Assembly (NCBI GenBank): GCA_900299065.1
Contig: OMIJ01000168.1
Span: 1 to 5,524 of the forward strand
DNA: 5,524 nucleotides
Origin: Hyphomicrobiales bacterium
GTDB lineage: Bacteria > Pseudomonadota > Alphaproteobacteria > Rhizobiales > Beijerinckiaceae
Direction: 5' to 3'
Under the pieces are notes generated by a model. It did not search any database and had not been told where the DNA came from. It worked only from the letters and a program-made list of their open reading frames with translations. Position numbers and translations under genes: made by a program. Shown here one piece after another: positions 1 to 5,448 of this stretch (position 1 is the first letter of the stretch; every line of letters starts with the position of its first letter).

Positions 1-557
1 GCCTGAAGTGGGGCTTCCACGGCATAAGAGCCATCAAGGGTGATAAAGAGGGGCAGATCGAGTGCATCCAGCCAGATCACCGGTTCCTGACCTTCATGGC
101 CGTGGTCATGCCAGCAGCCGCCGGGTGTGAGGATGATGTCGCCTTCTGCCATAGGCAGTTTCTCGCCATCCACAATCGTATAGGCACCGCGACCTTCCAC
201 AATGATGCGGGCGGCGCTGGGCGTGTGCTTATGGGCGGGGGCCTTTTCGCCCGGGAGCAGGAGCTGCAGGCCCAGATAAAGCGTTGAGGTTACCTGCATG
301 GAAGAGCCACCACGCGCAGGATCGGCCAGGAAGAGAACACGGCGCTCGGCTTTTTCAACAGGTGTGAGTTTGCCGGCCTCCAGCAAAAGCGGGCGGATAT
401 TGGCAAAGCTCCAGAGGCGCGATGAGGTCACCGGAACCGGGGCATGATGGGGCAAAGCATTGCGCATTTGCGGCCAGAGCGGGCCAACCATGGCCTCGTT
501 CAACGCCGCTCGATAGGCCTGCGGCAATTCTTCAAGCGTGCCGAGCTGCGTGGACAT
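1..557 (-). CDS. gtdA: Gentisate 1,2-dioxygenase, N-terminal 185 residues (partial, runs off left edge)
   Basis: Cupin-fold Fe(II) ring-cleavage enzyme of the cytoplasm; the family opens gentisate (2,5-dihydroxybenzoate) with O2 to give maleylpyruvate. Reading the minus strand from the ATG at 557-555 gives 185 codons without a stop. The first cupin domain shows the family signature HKHTPSAARIIVEG (residues 109-122) followed by GDIILTPGGCWHDHGHEG (139-156). H109, H111 and H150 fit the three iron ligands, with the 39-residue spacing I recall for the E. coli O157 enzyme (H104, H106, H145). Family members are about 340-370 residues, so roughly half, including the second cupin, lies outside the window. 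The start is supported by an AGGGGA ribosome site 7 bases upstream. Salicylate and 1-hydroxy-2-naphthoate dioxygenases share the fold and are the main alternatives. The next genes on the right are unrelated in function; the Liv-type importer at 4192 onward may supply an aromatic substrate, which is inference. Confidence 0.93.
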   Translation of the reverse strand, partial: MSTQLGTLEELPQAYRAALNEAMVGPLWPQMRNALPHHAPVPVTSSRLWSFANIRPLLLEAGKLTPVEKAERRVLFLADPARGGSSMQVTSTLYLGLQLLLPGEKAPAHKHTPSAARIIVEGRGAYTIVDGEKLPMAEGDIILTPGGCWHDHGHEGQEPVIWLDALDLPLFITLDGSYAVEAPLQ

Positions 558-564
558 GGCGCAT

Positions 565-570
565 TCCCCT
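565..570 (-). promoter_or_regulatory. Ribosome binding site of gentisate dioxygenase
   Basis: AGGGGA on the minus strand, 7 bases before the ATG at 557. It fixes the start of the truncated dioxygenase gene; no other in-frame start near it has a comparable site. Confidence 0.6.
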
Positions 571-596
571 GATGGTGTTGATAGCGATTTCGTCCA

Positions 597-624
597 TTTA
601 CAGCCCGCCAGCTTAAGGGGTCAA
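597..624 (-). promoter_or_regulatory. Candidate sigma-70-type promoter for gentisate dioxygenase
   Basis: On the minus strand TTGACC (624-619) is followed after 16 bases by TGTAAA (602-597). The -35 element is a good match and the -10 is moderate. Initiation would fall about 30-35 bases upstream of the ribosome site at 570-565, a normal leader length. A palindrome (621-639) overlaps the -35 element, where a regulator of aromatic catabolism could act. Seen by eye only. Confidence 0.4.
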
Positions 625-639
625 CTCAGCAAGTGTTGA
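621..639. promoter_or_regulatory. Inverted repeat overlapping the dioxygenase -35, possible operator
   Basis: TCAAC and GTTGA arms flank a 9-base centre (tcaactcagcaagtgttga). One extra C-G pair (627/633) is possible inside the centre. The site overlaps the -35 of the proposed dioxygenase promoter. Gentisate genes are commonly controlled by MarR, IclR or LysR-type proteins, but no such regulator gene lies in the window, so the family cannot be assigned. A five-base arm can occur by chance. Confidence 0.25.
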
Positions 640-853
640 GGCGCGTGAAGGATCGGGGCAAGGACAAGGGTGAGATGGGCGCCAAAAGTCTGCTGTACGA
701 TCCATTAAAATATCCCGCCCCTGAGTTTTCGCTTGAAGTTTTATTGGCTCCCTGCATCCCAGCAGCAGGATTGTTGATCGAGGCTGCTTGTTTCCCAATC
801 AAGCGAATCACAAGTCATCGTATTTCTATATTTTGGTGGCGTTACTCCTTCCG

Positions 854-871
854 GTGACAAGTGCATGACAG
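854..871 (-). promoter_or_regulatory. Second, weaker Pho-like box on the opposite strand
   Basis: Read on the minus strand: CTGTCAT GCAC TTGTCAC. The first half-site is a perfect PhoB heptamer. The second matches at 5 of 7 positions, the mismatches being the outer C and T. The 7-4-7 layout is that of a Pho box, but the spacer is not AT-rich as usual. It lies 75 bases to the left of the stronger box and points toward the dioxygenase. No good -10 follows at the expected distance, so it may be an accessory PhoB site or chance. Confidence 0.35.
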
Positions 872-946
872 ATTGCTTTTGTGATCACGACTGAAATGAT
901 TAGGTTTGTTCAATCGCGAGAGCTCTTTCTGCCTCCAGAAAAGGCG

Positions 947-964
947 CTGACATTAAACTGTCAT
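947..964 (+). promoter_or_regulatory. Pho box (PhoB binding site) of the glycosyltransferase-phosphatase operon
   Basis: CTGACAT TAAA CTGTCAT is a direct repeat of two heptamers with an AT-only four-base spacer. It differs from the PhoB consensus CTGTCAT-N4-CTGTCAT at one position (A for T at the fourth base of the first half). In known PhoB-activated promoters the second half-site stands in for the -35, with the -10 about 10 bases downstream. Here the corresponding region (about 974-980, ttaagtc) is a weak -10. The box ends only 23 bases before the ATG at 988, so transcription would start at or very near the start codon. It implies induction of the operon by phosphate limitation. Confidence 0.75.
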
Positions 965-987
965 GTGGCGCGCTTAAGTCAGGCCGC

Positions 988-2178
988 ATGAAAATATTGA
1001 TGATATCGGACGTCTATTTCCCTCGCGTGAACGGGGTATCCACCTCGATCAAAACCTATCGCGAAGATTTAAGGCGTCTGGGTCATCAGTGCACTTTGGT
1101 GGTCCCTGATTATCTCGTGGCGCCAGAGCAGCCGGACGATGAGGACATTGTTCGGATAAAGTCTATTCAGGTTCCCCTTGATCCTGAAGATAGGCTTTTG
1201 CGTTGGTCAAAATTACGCTCATGGGCGAGCCGTCTCAAGCCTGCAGATTTTGACCTCATTCACATTCAAACCCCTTTTACGGCTCATTATATGGGTGTGC
1301 GTTTGGGGCGTGAATTGAATATTCCGACAGTTGAAACCTATCACACCTATTTTGAGCATTATCTGCATCATTATGTGCCTATCCTGCCAAGTATTTTAAC
1401 AAAGCAATTCGCCCGGCGGTTGAGTCTGTCACAATGCCATGATGTTGATCATGTGATTTCACCATCTCCGCAAATGGCGCAGAGATTGCGGGAGTATGGA
1501 GTCGTTAAACCGATCAGTGTTTTGCCGACAGGCCTGCCGTCCTCGGCTTTTGACGAAGGTAATGGCCTGGGGTTTCGTGCCCGCATGAAGATAGAGCCCA
1601 ACCGTCCTGTAGCACTTTATGTGGGACGTATTGCTCATGAGAAGAACATAGATTTTCTCGTTCATATGATGGTTCAGCTCAAGCAAATCGTCCCAAATGC
1701 AGTGCTGATCATTGCAGGTGAGGGACCTGCCCAAACCCATATCGAGCGGCTCGTTCAGCGGCTTGGTTTGCAGAACCATGTCAGATTTGTTGGCTATCTT
1801 GATCGGGCCAATGGCCTTCTGGATTGTTATCGTTCAGCCGATGTGTTCGTTTTTGCATCCCGAACGGAAACTCAGGGCCTGGTTATTCTGGAAGCTCTGG
1901 CTCAAAGCACGCCTGTCGTGTCGACCGCAGTAATGGGGACGGCGGATGTGCTGGCGGGTGTGAAGGGCGCCATCATTGTTCCCGAAGAAGTGAATAACTT
2001 TGCGCAGGCTGTCGGCAGTGTTCTGCAAAATAAATGTCACAGAGATGAGTTATCCTCTTCTGCAAAGAGCGATGCCTTGCGCTGGTCCTCTGACAGCATG
2101 GCCGCCCGACTTGTGGATCTTTATAGAGGCCTGTCTGTTCAGGGTTCTGAAAAATTAACTGTTGAGTATTCGTTATGA
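988..2178 (+). CDS. GT4-family glycosyltransferase, probable diacylglycerol glycosyltransferase
   Basis: A 396-residue GT-B fold enzyme. The N-terminal Glyco_transf_4 domain (about 1-180) opens with MKILMISDVYFPRVNGVSTS, whose G16-V17-S18 loop is typical, and contains ETYHTYFEHYLHHY (116-129). The C-terminal nucleotide-sugar domain (about 195-380) has G213-R214 and K219, GEGP (244-247), and the EX7E motif E294 to E302 in RTETQGLVILEALA. The FPxVxGVxTSI, YHTxxExYxHY and ETQGLxxLEALA blocks recall bacterial 1,2-diacylglycerol 3-glucosyltransferases such as the Acholeplasma and streptococcal MGlcDAG synthases. I therefore infer glycosylation of diacylglycerol at the cytoplasmic membrane face from a sugar nucleotide. 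The sugar is unknown; mannosyl transfer (MgtA/PimB-like) is the alternative. There is no signal peptide or membrane helix. The start is the first possible one in frame, with only AGG as a ribosome site (981-983). A Pho box precedes it, and its stop overlaps the PAP2 gene. Confidence 0.88.
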   Translation: MKILMISDVYFPRVNGVSTSIKTYREDLRRLGHQCTLVVPDYLVAPEQPDDEDIVRIKSIQVPLDPEDRLLRWSKLRSWASRLKPADFDLIHIQTPFTAHYMGVRLGRELNIPTVETYHTYFEHYLHHYVPILPSILTKQFARRLSLSQCHDVDHVISPSPQMAQRLREYGVVKPISVLPTGLPSSAFDEGNGLGFRARMKIEPNRPVALYVGRIAHEKNIDFLVHMMVQLKQIVPNAVLIIAGEGPAQTHIERLVQRLGLQNHVRFVGYLDRANGLLDCYRSADVFVFASRTETQGLVILEALAQSTPVVSTAVMGTADVLAGVKGAIIVPEEVNNFAQAVGSVLQNKCHRDELSSSAKSDALRWSSDSMAARLVDLYRGLSVQGSEKLTVEYSL

Positions 2179-2735
2179 CAATTGAGCAATTTTTTCATTG
2201 GGCAGATGAGATTGAGTATCGGGCTTGTAAACTGGCCAATAGTTTTTCACATCGTCAGACCATAAGATCTCTGTTTCGCGCAGTAAGCCGTTTGGGCGAT
2301 GGTGTCTTCTGGTATTCCTTGATGTTGATCATGCCTGTGCTAGTTGATCCTTTGCATCCTTATGTTGGATTAAAGGCAGCTATTGTCATGCTGCTGTCCG
2401 GTGGACTAGGGCTAGTGATTTATAAAGTTCTGAAGACAAAAATGTTGCGCGAACGCCCTTTCATTGGCCTCATTGGTATTGAATGCGCAATGCCGCCTCT
2501 GGATCATTATAGTTTTCCATCCGGTCATACTTTGCATGCTGTCTTATTCTCGACCATAGCTGTGCATTTTTGCCCATCTTTGGCGATTGTACTTGTCCCC
2601 TTTACATGCCTGATTGCAGCCTCACGGGTTGTTCTGGGTCTGCATTATCCATCCGATGTTTTGGTTGGCGCATTCTTGGGTTGGCTGGTTGCACGGGTTG
2701 GTCTTTTGTTCGCAGCTCAAGTCATGTTCATCTAA
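2175..2735 (+). CDS. PAP2-superfamily integral membrane phosphatase (lipid phosphatase-like)
   Basis: A 186-residue membrane protein with all three PAP2 signature motifs: K87-x6-R94-P95 (KTKMLRERP), P115-S116-G117-H118 (FPSGHT), and S150-R151-x5-H157-x3-D161 (SRVVLGLHYPSD). H118 is the expected proton donor, H157 the nucleophile and D161 its partner. Hydrophobic stretches at about 45-60, 66-84, 119-133, 136-150 and 163-183 suggest about five membrane segments. The family removes phosphate from phosphatidate, phosphatidylglycerophosphate or undecaprenyl pyrophosphate. The ATG overlaps the stop of the upstream glycosyltransferase (ATGA, 2175-2178), which points to translational coupling. With that partner and the Pho box, conversion of phosphatidate to diacylglycerol as glycosyltransferase substrate is the best inference. 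An undecaprenyl pyrophosphate phosphatase role cannot be excluded. The length is normal for a compact bacterial PAP2 protein. Confidence 0.92.
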   Translation: MTIEQFFHWADEIEYRACKLANSFSHRQTIRSLFRAVSRLGDGVFWYSLMLIMPVLVDPLHPYVGLKAAIVMLLSGGLGLVIYKVLKTKMLRERPFIGLIGIECAMPPLDHYSFPSGHTLHAVLFSTIAVHFCPSLAIVLVPFTCLIAASRVVLGLHYPSDVLVGAFLGWLVARVGLLFAAQVMFI

Positions 2736-2750
2736 GAGAAGTTTCTGGAC

Positions 2751-3881
2751 TTAGCTACGGCGGGCGACGACTTTGATCTGGTTGATTTCACCGCGCAGAA
2801 AGGCTTGCAGGAATTTGTTGTAATCTCTGAAAGAGACACAGCCATTGGATTGGCCATTGCCGCCTAGCATGTAACTATGGGCGAGAATACCATCTCGATT
2901 ATACATATTGTTGCCGCCAATCGGGGTCAGTCGCAATGCTCTGACGCCATGAAACAGGCTTTCGCGTTCGGTGAGCCTATAAAGATTTGGCGGCGTTGAC
3001 CCACGATTTTTGACATGCACATAGCGCGGATCATCGACCAGATTGCCAAGGCCTGAATGTGCTTCCAGAGCCTCGCCATTGGGTAGATAGACGGTTCTCG
3101 CTTCTATGTCATAAATGGCAGTGAAGCGATCCTGCGAGGGTGAGATATTGTCCCGCCGCAAAACTGGATTGGAGAGAATTTCGCTATCATTGGGCTGTGC
3201 ATAGGCAAGGGCTTGCACATTGTCTTCAGGATCTCTGCTAAACCATTTTTCAAAAATGGACCGTGAGGCTGCTTCTTTGGGCTCACTCACAGCCTTTGGT
3301 TTGGGGCTTGCATTTGCCATTTGTCTTGGAGAGACATTGGGAGTTTGTTTAGACTCTTCACTCTTAACTTTCGCCGGAGCCTTATTGGCCAAAGCGGCCT
3401 TTGAAGGAGCAGAAGAGTCCTGTTCGGGCTTGAGCGCTTGGGTATTCTCTTGCAGCTTTTCACTTGGTTCAACTGGCAAAGCAGGATTTGGATCAAAAGC
3501 CCAATGCGGCAGGCTCGCGAGGGATTGAGAGGCTTCTTTCAAAACTGGCGTTGCATTACTCGCCATTACCAATGGCGCTTGTGTCTCCACGGGCCCTGCT
3601 TCAGTAAGTTCGGCCGCAGATGCAGATTGTGGCTGGACAGGTGCGGGAATGAGTTCTGCCCGTTTGCTCACTTTGCTTTGCACAGGAAGAGCAATTGTAA
3701 TGGACGAGGCTGATGACAAACGCATGGGTGTGGGCTTGTCAGTTTCCTGGGCTACCATCAATGCAAGATAAGAGGCAGAAAAGCCCAGCAGGACGCATAG
3801 GTTCAGAATTGAGCTGCGCCGAATGAGCGGCGCATGTCTTACACTTGATACTTGTCTCATGACCTGCAACGCTACTCGCAC
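2751..3881 (-). CDS. DUF2778 (Tlde1-like, L,D-transpeptidase-related) membrane-anchored protein
   Basis: 376 residues from a GTG at 3881. A basic N-terminus and one hydrophobic helix (about 25-43, ILNLCVLLGFSASYLALMV) would anchor it in the inner membrane with the rest in the periplasm. Residues about 48-240 are a low-complexity Ala/Pro/Lys/Ser-rich linker, suited to spanning toward peptidoglycan. The C-terminal domain (about 252-376) resembles DUF2778: DIEARTVYLPNGEALEAHSG, then H335 in ILAHSYMLGG and C348 in QSNGCVSF, which fit the His/Cys pair of the L,D-transpeptidase-like fold. The related Salmonella type VI effector Tlde1 cuts and exchanges peptidoglycan peptides. Here no secretion genes are near, so a housekeeping cell-wall role is likelier. 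The start is uncertain: an ATG at 3860 (residue 8) also fits, neither has a strong ribosome site, and an in-frame TGA lies two codons above the GTG. It converges with the PAP2 gene across 15 bases with no visible terminator. Confidence 0.82.
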   Translation of the reverse strand: MRVALQVMRQVSSVRHAPLIRRSSILNLCVLLGFSASYLALMVAQETDKPTPMRLSSASSITIALPVQSKVSKRAELIPAPVQPQSASAAELTEAGPVETQAPLVMASNATPVLKEASQSLASLPHWAFDPNPALPVEPSEKLQENTQALKPEQDSSAPSKAALANKAPAKVKSEESKQTPNVSPRQMANASPKPKAVSEPKEAASRSIFEKWFSRDPEDNVQALAYAQPNDSEILSNPVLRRDNISPSQDRFTAIYDIEARTVYLPNGEALEAHSGLGNLVDDPRYVHVKNRGSTPPNLYRLTERESLFHGVRALRLTPIGGNNMYNRDGILAHSYMLGGNGQSNGCVSFRDYNKFLQAFLRGEINQIKVVARRS

Positions 3882-4016
3882 CTGTCAGGTCGCGCTCTGT
3901 GACCCTCTCTCTTTCATTGTGCCAAGTCATGGTTAATGAAGTCTTTTGGGGTTTTGGGAGGGGCCTTTTGCTGTGGTTTTCTGGTCAGTTGAGGCAGATT
4001 TTGCCGCACTTTCCCT

Positions 4017-4045
4017 TCTTTTATTACAACTATCTGATTTATAAT
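4017..4045 (+). promoter_or_regulatory. Candidate promoter for the binding protein-permease operon
   Basis: A perfect TATAAT at 4040-4045 is preceded at 17 bases by TCTTTT, a poor -35. Initiation near 4052 would leave a leader of about 140 bases, which contains the AAAGCT/AGCTTT hairpin (4133-4150). The surrounding sequence is AT-rich (about 4017-4060). The -10 is strong, but without a good -35 the promoter either needs an activator or lies elsewhere. Confidence 0.3.
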
Positions 4046-4181
4046 GTTTTTTATTAAACAACGCGTTATGAGCCCGGCGCACTTTGGTGCAAGTGATTGC
4101 GAGGAGCCGCTTGCTGAATTACCAATAGTCTGAAAGCTTGGTTGAGCTTTGGCGCTGGGATAAGAGCGCTCGGAGATAATC

Positions 4182-4187
4182 GGAGGG
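4182..4187 (+). promoter_or_regulatory. Strong ribosome binding site of the binding-protein gene
   Basis: GGAGGG, four bases (tggg) before the ATG at 4192. It is the best Shine-Dalgarno sequence in the window and fits the high expression expected of a periplasmic binding protein. It decides the start, which also gives a complete signal peptide. Confidence 0.75.
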
Positions 4188-4191
4188 TGGG

Positions 4192-5361
4192 ATGATTTCG
4201 AAGGCATGTATTTCAGCTTTGGCTCTGGCTTTGCTCGCGGCGGGTCCGGTGCAGGCACAGCAACCAACCAAGATTGGCATGATCACCACTCTGTCCGGTC
4301 CGGGCGGCTATTTGGGTGAGGATGTGCGCGACGGGTTCAATCTTGCTGTCGAACTCGAAGGCGGCAAATTGGGTGGCACGCCCGTGCAGGTCGTTGTCGA
4401 AGATGATGCGCTTAAGCCCGGCCAGGCCAAAGAGCTGGTTGAGCGTTTTATGAAAACTGAAAAGATGAAGATACTCACCGGTATCATCTTCTCCAATGTT
4501 GCAGCGGCTGTTGTGCCCGATGTTCTCGACAATGGCGGCGTTTATGTCAGCCCTAATGCAGGCCCGTCGAATTTCGCTGGCAAGGAATGCCACAAGAATT
4601 ATTTCGTCACTTCATGGCAGAATGATACGCTGCATGAAAGTGCCGGGCAGAATGCCACCAATCTGGGTTATAAAAAGGCAGTTGTTCTTGCGCCCAATTA
4701 TCAGGCGGGAACCGATGCCATTGCTGGCTTCAAGCGCTTTTTCAAAGGCGAGGTGGTGAAGGAGATTTATACGCGTCTTGATCAAACAGATTTTGCCGCT
4801 GAAATGGCTCAGATCCGTGCGGCCAAGCCCGATGTCGTGTTTCAATTTCATCCCGGTGGATTGGGCATTACTTTCGCGCGTCAATATGCCCAAGCTGGCC
4901 TATTGACCGAAGTGCCTATGGTTGTTGCAGCTCCCTCGCTTGATAGTGTGATCCTGAAGGCGATTGGTGATGCGGCTCTGGGCGTCAATATTTCGAGTCA
5001 TTGGAATAGCGACTTTGACAATCCGGCCAATAAGACCTTTGTGGCTGCTTTCCAGAAAAAATATAATCGCATTCCTTCTTATTATGCCAGCCAGGGCTAT
5101 GATACGGCTTTGGCCATTGCCGCAGCCCTCAAAGCAACGGGCGGCAAGGTAGATGATGTGAATGCCTTCAGTGCCGCCATGCGCAAGGCTGATTTTCAAT
5201 CTGTGCGCGGGGCTTTCAAATTCGGCCCCAATCAGCATCCCGTGCATGATTGGTATTCGCTGAAGGTTGAAAAGGGCGCGGATGGTCAGCTTGCTATTGT
5301 GACAAAGGGCAAAGTGCTCTCCGCGCATGGGGATTTCTACGCCAAGGATTGCAAGCTTTAA
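4192..5361 (+). CDS. Liv-type ABC transporter periplasmic substrate-binding protein
   Basis: 389 residues, of the Peripla_BP_6 (LivK/LivJ-like) class that captures a solute in the periplasm and delivers it to a LivHMGF-type importer. Residues 1-22 form a Sec signal peptide (basic SK, hydrophobic core, cleavage after VQA, before Q23); C6 is not in a lipobox. The mature protein starts QQPTKIGMITTLSGPGGYLG, the usual first strand and ligand loop. Other class features are DDALKPGQAKELVERF (71-86), YVSPNAGPS (118-126), and a hinge region with FQFHPGGLGITFARQY (217-232). C133 and C387 are the only cysteines of the mature form and could form a disulfide. Substrates of this class include branched-chain amino acids, amides, urea and aromatic acids. 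The nearby gentisate dioxygenase hints at an aromatic acid, but sequence alone does not show it. A permease gene follows 87 bases downstream. Confidence 0.92.
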   Translation: MISKACISALALALLAAGPVQAQQPTKIGMITTLSGPGGYLGEDVRDGFNLAVELEGGKLGGTPVQVVVEDDALKPGQAKELVERFMKTEKMKILTGIIFSNVAAAVVPDVLDNGGVYVSPNAGPSNFAGKECHKNYFVTSWQNDTLHESAGQNATNLGYKKAVVLAPNYQAGTDAIAGFKRFFKGEVVKEIYTRLDQTDFAAEMAQIRAAKPDVVFQFHPGGLGITFARQYAQAGLLTEVPMVVAAPSLDSVILKAIGDAALGVNISSHWNSDFDNPANKTFVAAFQKKYNRIPSYYASQGYDTALAIAAALKATGGKVDDVNAFSAAMRKADFQSVRGAFKFGPNQHPVHDWYSLKVEKGADGQLAIVTKGKVLSAHGDFYAKDCKL

Positions 5362-5387
5362 GCGCGCTTGCCATTGCGCTTATTTTT
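5359..5387 (+). terminator. Hairpin plus T-run after the binding-protein gene (leaky terminator or processing site)
   Basis: TAAGCGC (5359-5365) pairs with GCGCTTA (5376-5382) over a 10-base loop and is followed directly by TTTTT (5383-5387). The left arm begins at the stop codon itself. It has the shape of a rho-independent terminator, though the stem is short. Because a permease gene of the same system follows, partial termination or mRNA protection giving more binding protein than permease is the likely role. An alternative hairpin GCAAGC/GCTTGC (5351-5356 with 5366-5371) would compete with it. Confidence 0.5.
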
Positions 5388-5398
5388 CACACAGGCTT

Positions 5399-5417
5399 AG
5401 CCGGCGGTCTGCCGGCT
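5399..5417 (+). terminator. Second GC-rich hairpin in the binding protein-permease gap
   Basis: AGCCGGC (5399-5405) and GCCGGCT (5411-5417) are perfect 7-base arms around the loop GGTCT, followed by TTGCTATTTG. The stem is strong but has no clean T-run. It is better read as an mRNA-stabilising or attenuating intergenic structure than a full terminator, since the permease start is only 31 bases downstream. Confidence 0.45.
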
Positions 5418-5448
5418 TTGCTATTTGTGGGGGCAAATCAGGATAAAT

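Larger units (their letters stand above)
558..987. other. 430-base divergent intergenic region
   Basis: This region separates the minus-strand dioxygenase from the plus-strand glycosyltransferase. It contains the dioxygenase promoter and palindrome near its left end, and two Pho-like boxes in its right third (854-871 and 947-964). Short open frames on both strands (for example 633-857 plus, 613-811 minus) show no recognisable domain and no convincing ribosome site, so they are not called. An 8-base palindrome GTGATCAC lies at 881-888. The stretch from about 640 to 850 shows nothing else I can identify. Confidence 0.6.
3882..4191. other. 310-base divergent intergenic region
   Basis: Lies between the minus-strand DUF2778 gene and the plus-strand binding-protein gene, so it should hold promoters for both. 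Seen: an 11-base palindrome ACCTGTCAGGT (3880-3890) at the DUF2778 GTG, a TATAAT at 4040-4045, and a 6-base inverted repeat AAAGCT/AGCTTT with a 6-base loop (4133-4150). Also seen are GCAC/GTGC arms around 4079-4090 and a strong ribosome site at its right end. No convincing promoter for DUF2778 was found. A minus-strand frame over 3914-4267 runs into the binding-protein gene antisense and is not called. Confidence 0.55.

Noticed and set aside
633..857. Open frame of 74 codons on the plus strand in the left intergenic region
   Set aside because: No recognisable domain, no convincing ribosome site, and overlapping minus-strand frames of similar length; looks like chance.
881..888. GTGATCAC palindrome, possible CRP/FNR-type site
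   Set aside because: Half-sites lack the 6-base separation of CRP (TGTGA-N6-TCACA) and do not match FNR; an 8-base palindrome alone is weak evidence.
2736..2750. Expected terminator between the convergent PAP2 and DUF2778 genes
   Set aside because: Only 15 bases separate the stops, with no inverted repeat or T-run; transcripts probably overlap.
3882..3899. CTGTCAG near the DUF2778 start, considered as a third Pho box
   Set aside because: No second heptamer is found 11 bases away on either strand.
4079..4090. GCAC-TTTG-GTGC inverted repeat resembling an NtrC site
   Set aside because: The arms are separated by 4 bases, whereas NtrC sites have about 7 between GCAC and GTGC; short enough to be chance.
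4084..4100. Sigma-54-like -24/-12 elements (TTGGTGC and TTGC) upstream of the binding protein
   Set aside because: There are 11 bases between GG and GC instead of the strict 10, and the -24 element is a poor match.
3914..4267. Minus-strand frame of 117 codons reading through the right intergenic region
   Set aside because: It starts antisense inside the binding-protein signal peptide, is proline/lysine rich without a domain, and has no ribosome site.
4213..5328. Long antisense frames within the binding-protein gene
   Set aside because: They are complements of a clearly coding frame and show no protein family features.
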